This document shows positions 24,688 through 34,716 of a stretch of DNA of 64,000 nt, one piece after another. This DNA comes from Climacium dendroides (Eukaryota > Streptophyta > Bryopsida > Hypnales > Climaciaceae). The stretch covers positions 4,820,001 to 4,884,000 of the forward strand of contig OX467088.1 of assembly GCA_950106755.1 (NCBI GenBank), written 5' to 3'. How positions within the stretch are numbered: position 1 is the first letter of the stretch; each line of letters starts with the position of its first letter. The notes under the pieces were generated by a model that was given only the letters and a program-made list of their open reading frames with translations, was not told the DNA's origin and ran no database searches. The translations under genes and the position numbers were made by a program.

Positions 24688-24938
24688 CTCCCTCCGGCTT
24701 GAAATGAGTGTCCACTTTGATTGTCATAATTTCTTAAGGTTGTTATGAATAGTTCATATGGAGACTTTGTTGTCGCTAATATTTACTTAGGTTGCAATGA
24801 ACTCATGCAATGTTCTTCATTGATTCTAGTGATATAAAATTTGGAAACTTTCTTAATTTGTTTTTTCAAAACATGATGAATGAAATTGGCATAAAAAAAC
24901 CTCGACAAAATTGTGGACAGTCATTTTGGGACGGAGTG
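24688..24938. mobile_element. Stowaway-like MITE in unit 1
   Basis: It begins CTCCCTCCGGCTTGAAATGA and ends ...TCATTTTGGGACGGAG, the usual Stowaway termini (Tc1/mariner class), preceded by TTA. The interior includes ATTTAGGTTGCAATGAAC and TTCTTCATTGATTCTAGTGA-type sequence shared with the other copies. It sits at the same place in all three units, so it predates their duplication. Confidence 0.75.
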
Positions 24939-25079
24939 TTTGGTACGAGTTTGTCACTAATTTGAAGTTCAAATCATGGGAAGCACATGCTCAATGCCGT
25001 CGTATCATCACTATCATGTTACACCAGTCCAGAAACATTGTTGGCCATTAATACATGGAAAAACTTACTATGAAATAAG

Positions 25080-25992
25080 AAGTCCACAGCAAAATTCTTG
25101 AATATTCCGAATGACATCCTCTTCAATCCTCGATCATAAAGCTTACAGCCTATATTGGTTGTGCACTCGAGGATAAGGACGAGCTGAATGGCAAACGAAA
25201 TTAGCCTTCAGCTCGCTTGTTTGGGAAACCTCCATGGCACCTGAGGATCTGCAGACTCAAATAGCATAATTTCTGGATAATTATTACCCCACAAATGCAG
25301 ATCACAAAATTATTGAAGTAGGCAAAAGCTTCAACAGTATATTGTTAGAATTCTAAATTATGGAAGGCACTATATAAGGCGTAGTCAGATGCAGTCTGAG
25401 GATCATCCAGACAATGCAAGCCATGTATCATTTCGCGAACAGAGGATGGGTTTGCGATTTGTAACTTGCTTGCCAAGTTCAATACAGTACCGCAGATCTA
25501 CGTTCAGATTTTGGGATTCCCCAACGTGTTGAAGCAAACACCACTGAACTAATCTGCCTAGCTCCACGAAAGGCTAGTGATAAAAGATTAGTGATTCAGG
25601 TAGTGTTCTTTTCACTACTGAACTTATTTGGCTTATAAGAGAGTAGTGTGATTTCTGGCGAATTTTCTGAAACTATAGTGACAAGGTGCTGTTGTATGCA
25701 AAGCACTTCTGTATCCCGGAAGCATCTTGTTGAATGGTAAACAGACACAAAAGCGGATGAATACATGCGTCATGTGGAAATATGTAATCGGAGGAAAACC
25801 ACGAATTTGACCAGGATGTACCAGAAAGACAGGTATACATCTGTTCAAGTGTTTCAGTGTCTGTTTTAGACCATCACCGAAGCACACTTTGAACATACTT
25901 CCAATCATACTTTTACATGCAGTTTGTGAATAACAAATTGATGTCATTTAAATCTTCTTTACACTGCTACCAACATACAGTAATATTGTGAT
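25080..25992. other. Non-coding block downstream of zinc-finger gene 1 (probable 3' UTR and flank)
   Basis: Conserved in the three units (32490-33442 and 39470-40413). A minus-strand frame at 25947-25633 (with KVCFGDGLKQTLKHLNRCIP) is also seen in unit 3 at 40358-40035, but it is broken in unit 2. I treat it as 3' UTR of the minus-strand gene rather than a second protein. It is less AT-rich than the rest of the unit. Confidence 0.4.
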
Positions 25993-26688
25993 CTAGACTT
26001 GTGCGAGAGCTAGTGGGCCGTGAATGTGATTCAACGGCATCCTCTGACGGCAGTTGCGAGGCAGCTTTGCCGCCCACGATTGGAGCCTCAGCACTGTCAC
26101 TGCTGGGGGTGCTTCCCTCTCGTTCCTTAAACCAGCTTCGATTAAGTCAAAATACTTTGCATCCTCAACACTCAAGGCCGGAAACAACTCCACGGCAGGC
26201 TCAAGGGCGGGCATCCATGGATCCACAGCCGCTTGCATTTGGCCGCTAATATCAGCATCATCGGAGTTTGCTGCCAGGCCTAGCTTGTGGCGATCGCTGG
26301 TGGGTGGCCTTTGGTAGGACGAGGTGTGCACCAGGCGCCTTTCATCGCCAGTCCCCATCAAGCGCATTTGGAATTGCTGCCCACAACTCAAGCACTTGAA
26401 GCGGGGCTGTGAGAGATTCTTGTTGTTGTAATATTTGAAGGGCGCATTGTCCGCCACGCCGCAACAACGGCACTCTCTCGGCAAGCCCTTCAGTTCGGGC
26501 GGATCCACGTTCCGCTGCTTGGCGTAGGTCCTGCCCTGAGGGCGGCCGTGGGAGCCCATGGTGAAGAGTTTTTGGCAATTGCCGCATTGGTACCGCGGTT
26601 GGTTCCGCTGTCCATTGTCATAATACTTGAATGCGTTCTCAGCAGATTCAAAGCCACAGTGGTAGCAAAGCGTGCGGTGTTTCGCCAT
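25993..26688 (-). CDS. Tandem Dof-like C2C2 zinc-finger protein, copy 1, 231 aa, intronless
   Basis: A complete frame from ATG (26688) to TAG. There are two related zinc-binding modules. Finger 1 is C8-x2-C11-x23-C35-x2-C38, with KYYDNGQRNQPRYQC followed by a basic GSHGRPQGRTYAKQR tail. Finger 2 is C73-x2-C76-x22-C99-x2-C102, with KYYNNKNLSQPRFKC. Plant Dof domains are C-x2-C-x21-C-x2-C with a YNNxxLSQPR core and a basic tail, so the likeness is strong. The spacing is longer, and the Trp-Thr that follows the fourth Cys in Dof reads LFT or QFQ here. InsA-like zinc ribbons of the wider WRKY-GCM1 group are the alternative. After residue 140 no domain is recognised; the C-terminus is Pro/Ala/Leu-rich. 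A DNA-binding regulator is inferred. The gene is much richer in GC than its surroundings, and a TATA box lies about 160 bp upstream. Confidence 0.72.
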   Translation of the reverse strand: MAKHRTLCYHCGFESAENAFKYYDNGQRNQPRYQCGNCQKLFTMGSHGRPQGRTYAKQRNVDPPELKGLPRECRCCGVADNAPFKYYNNKNLSQPRFKCLSCGQQFQMRLMGTGDERRLVHTSSYQRPPTSDRHKLGLAANSDDADISGQMQAAVDPWMPALEPAVELFPALSVEDAKYFDLIEAGLRNEREAPPAVTVLRLQSWAAKLPRNCRQRMPLNHIHGPLALAQV

Positions 26689-26845
26689 GGAACAGAACAG
26701 AACGAGGAAGCCAAGAGCAGCGGACTAAGGCGGCGGTAGCGTAAGTTACGAAGGGAGAAGCGCGAGCAGAAGCACTGACGAAGTAAGCTTGACTGAGTGC
26801 TTGGGAGAGAAGAGAAGAGTAAAGAGAATAGAGAAGGCCCCCTGT

Positions 26846-26853
26846 CTTTTATA
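26846..26853 (-). promoter_or_regulatory. TATA box of zinc-finger gene 1
   Basis: TATAAAAG on the minus strand, about 160 bp upstream of the ATG. Unit 3 has the same octamer at 41264-41271 and unit 2 has TATAAAAT at 34308-34315. The spacing to the ATG is similar in the three units, which supports a real core promoter. Confidence 0.65.
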
Positions 26854-26942
26854 CTAGTACAAGGGAGGGGAGGGAGGGGGAAACAATACGCGGCAAACAA
26901 TACGCGGCAAGTAAGGAAAACTGTGGATGAGAAAGAAACTTT

Positions 26943-27150
26943 CGAATGATAAAGAATGTCTGTACAGTAACGAATGATAAAAGAGTGTCCGAACAGTAGC
27001 GAATGATAAAGGAGTGTCCGAACAGTAACGAATGATAAAGCAGTGTCCGAACAGTAACGAATGATAAGAGTTTTTGTATACAGTAACGGATGATAAAAGA
27101 GTGTCTGTACAGTAAAGAATGATAAACAGTGTCTGTATACAATAACGAAT
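26943..27150. repeat. Promoter minisatellite of unit 1, ~29-bp period, 7 units plus a remnant
   Basis: Units follow CGAATGATAAAGGAGTGTCC then GAACAGTAA. Starts are near 26943, 26971, 27000, 27029, 27058, 27087 and 27116. Five of the seven contain AAAG. The array is about 255-460 bp upstream of the zinc-finger ATG and just beyond the TATA box. Confidence 0.85.
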
Positions 27151-27228
27151 AAAAAATTCGTCATCCACGGGCTGTTGATGACGGAGAACTGAAGGAATCA
27201 AATGCCCAGCCTACGCACATCTTGATCA

Positions 27229-30200
27229 GGGCTGTTTTTTCTGGCTTTCTGGTGCCAAGTTGCACCAAGAATAAATAATTTGGCTAAAAATGTAAAAAAA
27301 ATCTTGGATGAAATTGTAAAAAAATCCCTTCAAATTGAAAAAGATCTTGGGTGAAATCACTAGATTGGGGATGAAAACCGAATTATAAACATGTGCTAAT
27401 GTGATATTTTCTATCCAATATGTGAATGAATGCTAAAATTTGGAGCACCATTGTGACATTTTATATTGTTACTTTGGCACTTTTTTAAAAATGAAAAAAA
27501 TCCCTGATGATGATTCAACAAGATGCAAATATGTGATCCTTGTCGACCTCTTCATTGACCAAATTTCAATCTTCTTGCTGCACTTCAAAAATGGTTGCAA
27601 GACTCATACATTAGTGAGGGTTGCTTTTATCATTATTTTTTGGTAGTGCAAAAAGCGATCTCTAGGGGTGAGGTGATGTCACTTACATCCATTGGTGTGG
27701 ATGGAATGAACAATAATATAGATGGAAATATGCATGTTCATCAAAAAATGTATAAATTCATCTATAAACCCTAAAAGAACAAACTATGTTTTTTTTGGTG
27801 ATATAGCAATTTTGGACAGCTCATTGCAAATGGGATTTCTAATTTTTTTCTTTAAAATTTTCAAACAACATGTGCCCAAGGAATAGCTCAAAGGCCCCAC
27901 AATTTTCATAATTTTTAACTACATGCTTAAGAAGTTAATGTATGATATGTAATTTTCTTAAATTGTGGGCAAAATGTGCAACTCAAAAAAATTCATTAAA
28001 AAATAATTTTTTTTTAAATAATTTTTTTTAATTGGTTCTCTAGATTTATATATGATTATGTGGAAAGCTTTGAATCATTCCATTTTGATTAATAAGATGA
28101 AAGTTATGAGGATTTTTAGTTTGTTGGAAGTTATAGAATCTCTATTCAAAAATAAATCTGAAGTCCTTTGTTTAACTCAATTTTCAATATTTAAAAAATA
28201 AATAAAATCATAGGATGTAGTTGTTTATTACAACATTAAAACCATTGGGATTGGCATTTTTCAAGTCCACAATTAAATTCTTATCAATTTAGTATTTTAA
28301 TTCATAATTTACTTCCGTCTACTTACTATTTTTTTCCTATATGTTGTACAATTCCAAATGCTTTGAAAATTTTGGAGCATTTTAATTAACCAACTTGCCT
28401 TGCAAAATGAATTTATAGAAGCACTACCATTTTGGAAATTTTTTCATTCAAATGTGACTTTGGGAATTGTAACTTCCTATTTTTTTGCAAGGCTCAAAAA
28501 AGGATTTTTGTGGCTTCAAACGCTAACACCTTACAATCTACATGGTAGAACTTTTTGAAATTTTTTCCACATTTGTTCAAATTAGCATACTCCAAGATCC
28601 TATGATTATTTGTATTCAATTTTTTTTTTCCAAAATTCAATACTTATACTAGAAATGGTAGTTTTGGAGGATTTTGGTGAAAACATAGTCAAAAACCTTT
28701 AGGGGATAATTGAGTGATATTAGAGTTAACCCTTAACTACCCAAATGGAGAATTTCATTAAAATGGCGATATGCCATGTGCCATTTTCATAGTGTGCCAT
28801 TCCCACAACTTAAACCCAGTAGTTTGAAATCTATTAGTATACTAGATTTCAAACCGCCCAATCTAAACTATTAGATGTCAAAGTCACTAAATATTTGCCA
28901 TTTTAATGAAATTCCCCATCCAACCAACCATAGTCGGTCTATTTTATTATTCAAGCTTATTTTGGTATTAGTAATTAAATTCCTTTTACTGTTTTTAAAA
29001 AATTTACAAGTAGTTATGAAGGTTCACTATTGGAAGCTTTCATTTTTCATTGAAAAAGGTAATTGATTTTTGAGAGGTCCTCAAATGTAGAAGCATATCA
29101 TTAGTGAAGACTAAAGCTTGACAATTTTAATTTTATTTCTTGGCTTTGAGCAAAGCCTGCCAATTTCACTTGATTTGAGATTTTTAAAATTGTATGTATC
29201 CATTTGCTTTGAAAACATTCCCAATAGAAAGAATAAAGTTTTTTTGTGATTTTCATTGTTAAAAATTTAAATATATAAGTGTGAATTTGGAATTATTTGT
29301 GATTTCTACTTATAAAAAAAATTGCACTTCAACAATTGCAAAGTGGATTGTTTAATGAGTTTGATAGCTCTTCATTTGAAATTCAAGTTTTTGGAAGTGC
29401 ATTTTAGTATGTTAACACAATTTTTAGTTGTTCATGTCACCTCCAATCTCCCAAAACTCATATATGCAAATTTCTCAATTATTGTTGGGAGGGACAACAT
29501 ACTCAAAATAGGATAATTCAATTTCTCTTGTTATAATCTCACAACTCCTATGCAATTTCACACTCAAAATTGGAGTACACACTAATAAGCAAGCTCTTCA
29601 AACATCTAGACGTTTAAATTTTGAAAAAAACCAATTTGCTTCATTGAAGATAACTATAAGCCTCTCTTTGTTTTTCATAGGAAAAACATACTTCAAAAGG
29701 CTTTGACATTTAGGAGTTAACAAAGAATAGTATAAAAGAAACCATACACCAAATACCATCATACACCAATTTGGGTACTCCGAGGAATTTTGTTGTGTTT
29801 TTTTCAAACTCTTGCTCCTAATTTCACATTGCACATATTTTATGATTTACTCTATTGTCCTTAGATTTTATAGCAATTTAGTGATTTCATATGGTGTAAG
29901 GCAATTACTACCTCTTTTTAGCTCATTGTCATTGTAAGAAAGTGTCCATTTCTAAGAAAGTCACATGATGAAATTGTTTTATTTCCTCCAATTTACAAGA
30001 ATATATGAGTCATTCTATAGAAATTCTAAAAGTGGTACACATGTGATTTTTCTATTGGTTGTAAAACTTTTGCATCCAAGAATTTGAGCACATTGTGATA
30101 ATCCCCTTCTAAAACGCATTCATGAATTGTGTTTGGTAGCTCACCTCAAATCCATATTTGTATTTCTGTGGAATGTGTGGACAACAAATAATATGGAATA

Positions 30201-30843
30201 TATCTATATAAATTCCTATGAATATGTATATATTCATTATGCATTTTGTATTTTGAAATGCATATCCATCTTCTATATTTCTAGATCCGTACTTGTATCC
30301 AACTATATCCGTATTCCACAATTGTGTTGGCCAAGATTGTCTATTTGAAGGAAATCAACGGCTTTCATTTTTTCGAAAGAACCATGACATTTGGAGGGGG
30401 AAGGTAATTTTCCCAAAAAACATCAACAACTCGTGATTTTTTGGGCAACAAGGGTCAAGGCAAACACAGAGTTGCCTGCCTCTTTTCGACTCATTGATTG
30501 TTAATGGCATTGTTTGTCTAGAATATGAAGATGGAATTTTGAACAAATGCTATCCCCATGCAAGTTTGTTTTTTTTCATTTTTTATAAAGTGCCAAAGTG
30601 GTAATATGAAATGTTATAGTGGTGTTTCACATTTCAACATTCATCCACATATTGGATAGAAAATACCACATTCACACATATTGCATGTTTCTAATTCTAT
30701 TTTCATCCAATCATCCACAATTTGGCGATTTCATCTACATTTTTTTTTAATTCAAAGTTTTTTGGTGAAAAACTTCACAATTTTTTGCCATATTTTAGCC
30801 AATTTGTTTTTTCCAAGTGTAGTTTAGCACTAAAAAGCTCCCC
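27229..30843. mobile_element. Non-coding element with ~280-bp terminal inverted repeats, unit 1 copy (3.6 kb)
   Basis: The left arm (27229-27510) runs GGGCTG, CTGGCTTTCTGG, AATAATTTGGCTAAAAATG, CTTGGATGAAATTG, TTTTCTATCCAATATGTG and TTTGGCACTTTTTTAAAAATG. The right arm (30560-30843) is the same series inverted, for example CATTTTTTATAAAGTGCCAA, CATCCACATATTGGATAGAA and TTTTAGCCAATTTGTTTTTT. The interior is AT-rich without a transposase. Long arms recall Mutator-like elements, but I find no 9-bp target duplication, so the class is open. Confidence 0.6.
28745..28919. mobile_element. 175-bp MITE with CCAA target duplication, only in unit 1
   Basis: ATGGAGAATTTCATTAAAAT (28745) and GGC at its inner end are inverted at the right end, whose reverse complement is ATGGGGAATTTCATTAAAAT. 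CCAA flanks both sides (28741-28744 and 28920-28923). Units 2 and 3 have the empty site (ACTACCCAACCACCAT and TTGCCCAACCAACCAT). The centre holds a second palindrome around GTTTGAAATCTATTAGTATA. Confidence 0.8.
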
Positions 30844-31687
30844 AAAAGCCTTGTTCCCAAGACATTGGCCTTTCTTGATTAAGTAAGATAGAGCCACCCA
30901 TCACCAACCAGCAACCCATGTGCATTCAGGTGGCTGGCAAAAATGCAACAAAGGTTGGGACTAATTTCCAAACATGAGTTATTGATTTCCTACCATCAAT
31001 TCCTCCATTCTGCTCTTGACATATCTGCTTTCATACGGAGTGCCAAAGTGAACAAGATGTAGTGTCTTAAACGAGCAATTTTAGAATAGTCTACACATTG
31101 GACATGGGTTTGATGCACCTTTTCCTCTTTCAGAATTCACAATAAATTCACTTTGACTTATAAAATTACAAAACTTTTAGCAAATTTGGTTCGCCTTAAA
31201 ATAAAATGTATTGTGACTCTATAGGGGCTCGGCCACCCAAATGTACCTTGAAATGGCTCTATCATGTATGACTTCATAGGCGAGGAATATCCAACTAAAA
31301 TCAAGTACTCCCATTATAAATTTTCAAGAAATGGTTATAAAGAGGCATGGCCCTGTCAACAAAGTCCTTGAAATTGTTAGGCAATAAATTCCAGTCTTGA
31401 AGTTGTATTAATACAAGCAAGTATTTAGATATTATACTTAGGAAGGATTATTCCAAATGTATGTCATTGGAAGGGCAACCCTAGCTAGGTGAACTAGGTT
31501 CGTTACTACCAACTTTGTGAAAGTTTTGAGGATTTGAATTTCAAGTAATGCCCAACTTATTTCTCTAAGATAACTGCACCTAAAATCACAAAAATAAGCA
31601 ATTCAACATTGTTGTTGTTTCCATATTTGAAAACTTTTGGTGGGATCTTGTCGAAAGCCAAAAGGAGATTTTAGATTCTCTAAGAAT

Positions 31688-31775
31688 CATGGTTGTCATA
31701 CTGGACAAGTTACTATTCATTTCTTGTCCTGCAGGACGAAAAATGAATAGTAACTTGTCCAATATGACAACCATG
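31688..31775. mobile_element. 88-bp fold-back element with 8-bp target duplication, only in unit 2
   Basis: The arms are CATGGTTGTCATACTGGACA and on, inverted to the right end, whose last bases are AATATGACAACCATG. The centre is GTCCTGCAGGAC. CTAAGAAT flanks both sides (31680-31687 and 31776-31783). Unit 1 at 24360 and unit 3 at 38524 read straight through the site once. An 8-bp duplication fits hAT-type insertion. Confidence 0.85.
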
Positions 31776-32111
31776 CTAAGAATGTATTTTTTGGACACCA
31801 TATGAATAAACTATGAATTTTCATAATGCTGAAAATGGGGTTTAGGTCTTTAGGGGAACCATCCATAGACTCTCATGAATAGTGGAAGTACATTTTAGGC
31901 AAGAATCTAGCCTATGTGGATTTAGAAAGCATGTGATTTAAGGTGTAGTTATCTTAGATCATGTTGCTAAGATTTGGACTGGGGGGCTATTTGGGTATCA
32001 TATGAGAAGTCATGTGGAGCTGGCAACTCTACTGAGCTAGGAGCTATTCAGGACCCAACTGCATTAGCTCACTTCCTTTCAAAGCAATTACTATCTTCAA
32101 AGCAAGTATTA

Positions 32112-32365
32112 CTCCCTCCGGCTTGAAATGATTGTCCACTTCAAATATCATGTTTTCTTAAGGTTGTTTTGAATAGTTCATATGGGGACATCGTTGTGGC
32201 TAATTTTTATTTAGGTTTGCAATGAACACATGCAATGTTCTTCATTGATTCTAATGATAAATTTGGAAACTTTCTTAGTTTGTTTTTTCACAACATGATC
32301 AATGAAATTGGTATAAAAATAACCTCAACAACACAATTGTGGACAGTCATTTTGGGACGGAGTGT
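32112..32365. mobile_element. Stowaway-like MITE in unit 2
   Basis: Same position and ends as in units 1 and 3: CTCCCTCCGGCTTGAAATGA at the left and CATTTTGGGACGGAG at the right. An ancestral insertion carried through the duplication. Confidence 0.75.
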
Positions 32366-33442
32366 TTGGTCCGAGTTTGTCACTAATCTGAAGTTCAAAT
32401 CATGGGAAGCACATGCTCAATGCCGTCGTATCATGTTACACCAGTCCAGAAACATTGTTGGCCATTACAACATGGAAACACTTACTATGGAATAACAAGT
32501 CCGCAGCAAAATTCATCAATATTCCAAATGACATTCTCTTCAATCCTCGATCATGAAGCTTACAGTGTATATTGGTTGTGCACTCAAGGATAAGGACAAG
32601 CTGAATGGCAAACGAAATTTGCCTTCAGCTCGCTGGTTTGGGAAACCTCCATGGCACCTGAGGATCTGCAGACGTTCGATTCAAATAACACAGTTTCTGG
32701 ATAATTATTACCCCACAAATGCAGATCACCAAATTATTGAATTAGGCAAAAGCTTCAACAGTATATTGTTAGAATTTTAAATTATCGAAGACACTATATA
32801 AGGCGTAGTCAGATGCAGTCTGGAGGATCATCCAGACAATGCAAGCCATGTATCATTTCGCGAACAGAGGATGGGTTTGCGGTTTGTAACTTGCTTGCCA
32901 AGTTCAATACAGTACTACTTATCTGCGTTCAGATTTTGGGATTCCCCAACGTGTTGAAGCAAACTTTCGTAACGTACACCACTGAACTAATCTACCTAGC
33001 TCCAGGAAAGGCTAGTGAAAAAGATTAGTGATTCAGATAGTGTTCTTTTCACTACTGAACTAATTTGGCTTATAAGAGAGTAGTGTGAATTCTGGCGAAT
33101 TTTCTGAAACTATAGTGAGAAGGTGCTGCTGTATGCAAGCACTTCTGTGCGTGCGGCAGCATCCCGGAAACATCTTGTTGAATGGTAAACAGACACAAAA
33201 GCCAATGAATACATGCGTCATGAGGAAATATGTAATCAGAGAAAAACCACACATTTGACCCGGATGTACCAGAAGGACAGTATACATCTGTTCAAGTGTT
33301 TCAGTGTCTGTTTTAGACCATCACCGAAGCACACTTTGAACATACTTTCAATCATACTTTTAGTACATGCAGTTTCTGAATAACAAATTGATGTCATTCG
33401 AATCTTCTTTACATACTACAGTAATTGCTAAACCATTGTGAT

Positions 33443-34138
33443 CTAGACTTCTGCGAGAGCTAGTGGGCCATGAATGTGATTCAACGGCATCCTCTGACGG
33501 CAGTTGCGAGGCAGCTTTGCCGCCCACGATTGGAGCCTTAGCACTGCCACTGCTGGAGGAGCTTCCCTCTCGTTCCTTAAGCCAGCTTCGATTAAGTCAA
33601 AATACTTTGCATCCTCAACACTCAAGGCCGGAAACAACTCCACAACAGGCTCAAGGGCGGGCATCCATGGATCCACAGCCGCTTGCATTTGGCCGCTAAT
33701 ATCAGCATCATCAGAGTTTGTTGCCAGGCCTAGCTTGTGGCGATCGCTGGTGGGTGGCCTCTGGTAGGACGAGGTGTGCACCAGGCGCCTTTCATCGCCA
33801 GTCCCCATCAAGCGCATTTGGAATTGCTGCCCACAACTCAAGCACTTGAAGCGGGGCTGTGAGAGATTCTTGTTGTTGTAATATTTGAAGGGCGCATTGT
33901 CCGCCACGCCGCAACAACGGCACTCTCTCGGCAAGCCCTTCAGTTCGGGCGGATCCACGTTCCGCTGCTTGGCGTAGGTCCTGCCCTGAGGGCGGCCGTG
34001 GGAGCCCATGGTGAAGAGTTTTTGGCAATTGCCGCATTGGTACCGCGGTTGGTTCCGCTGTCCATTGTCATAATACTTGAATGCGTTCTCAGCAGATTCA
34101 AAGCCACAGTGGTAGCAAAGCGTGCGGTGTTTCGCCAT
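33443..34138 (-). CDS. Tandem Dof-like C2C2 zinc-finger protein, copy 2, 231 aa, intronless
   Basis: Complete frame, same length as copies 1 and 3. Both fingers and the whole N-terminal part to about residue 133 are identical to copy 1. Differences lie in the C-terminal half: A to T after HKLGLA, A to V in EPAVELF, T to A in PPAVTVLRL, and Q to E in the penultimate position (LALAEV). With no frameshift in three copies embedded in drifting DNA, the gene is under constraint or is kept alike by conversion. The unit 2 TATA is TATAAAAT at 34308-34315, with a minisatellite beyond. See copy 1 for domain details. Confidence 0.72.
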   Translation of the reverse strand: MAKHRTLCYHCGFESAENAFKYYDNGQRNQPRYQCGNCQKLFTMGSHGRPQGRTYAKQRNVDPPELKGLPRECRCCGVADNAPFKYYNNKNLSQPRFKCLSCGQQFQMRLMGTGDERRLVHTSSYQRPPTSDRHKLGLATNSDDADISGQMQAAVDPWMPALEPVVELFPALSVEDAKYFDLIEAGLRNEREAPPAVAVLRLQSWAAKLPRNCRQRMPLNHIHGPLALAEV

Positions 34139-34395
34139 GGAACAGAACAGAACGAGGAAGCCAAGAGCAGCGGACTAAGGACTAAGGCGGCGGTAGCGTA
34201 AGTTACGAAGGGAGAAGCGCGAGCAGAAGCACTGACGAAGTAAGCTTGACTGTGGGCTTGGGAGAGAAGAGAAGAGAAGAATAAAGGGAATAGAGAAGAC
34301 CCCCTGTATTTTATACTAGTACAAGGGAGGGGCATACAATACGCGGCAAACAATACGCGGTAAGTAAGGAAAGCTATGGATGAGAAAGAAACTTT

Positions 34396-34637
34396 CGATT
34401 GATATAAAGAGTGTCTGTACAGTAATGGATGATAAAAGAGTATTTGTATGCAGTAACGGATGATAAAAGAGTACTGTATCTGTACAGTAACGAATGATAA
34501 AGATTGCCTGTACAGTAGCGAATGATAAAGAGTGTCTGTACAATAACGAAGGATAAAGAATATCTGTATACAGTAACGGATGATAGAAGAGTATCTGTGC
34601 AGTGATGAATGATAAAGAGTGTCTGTGTAGTAACGAA
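34396..34637. repeat. Promoter minisatellite of unit 2, ~29-bp period, 8 units
   Basis: Units such as CGAATGATAAAGAGTGTCTG then TACAATAA. Seven of eight contain AAAG. It has one more unit than units 1 and 3, so the array length changes between copies while the adjacent coding sequence does not. Confidence 0.85.
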
Positions 34638-34716
34638 TGGAAAATCCGTCATCCACGCTGTTGATGACGGAGAACTGAAGGAACCAAATGGCTCAGCCTA
34701 CGCACATCTTCCATCA

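Larger units (their letters stand above)
23124..31180. repeat. Tandem unit 1 of the triplicated ~7-kb locus (8.06 kb with insertions)
   Basis: Similarity to units 2 and 3 begins at CAAATTTGG(C/T)TC(A/G)CCTT(A/G)AAATAAA (23124, 31181, 38029) and is continuous apart from indels. In order it contains a Stowaway-like MITE, a downstream non-coding block, the zinc-finger gene (minus), the minisatellite and a long-TIR element. Unit-specific insertions are at 23258-24059 and 28745-28919. Unit 1 also lacks about 75 bp that units 2 (31385-31460) and 3 carry (with TTGTATTAATACAAG). Confidence 0.85.

Noticed and set aside
25633..25947. Second protein downstream of the zinc-finger gene
   Set aside because: Open in units 1 and 3 but broken in unit 2, no motif, and in the position of a 3' UTR.
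26490..27164. 224-aa minus-strand frame over the promoter and 5' end of zinc-finger gene 1, and its like in units 2 and 3
   Set aside because: An out-of-frame shadow of the gene joined to the minisatellite, where the 29-bp units keep a Tyr/Ser/Leu-rich frame open; lengths differ among units.
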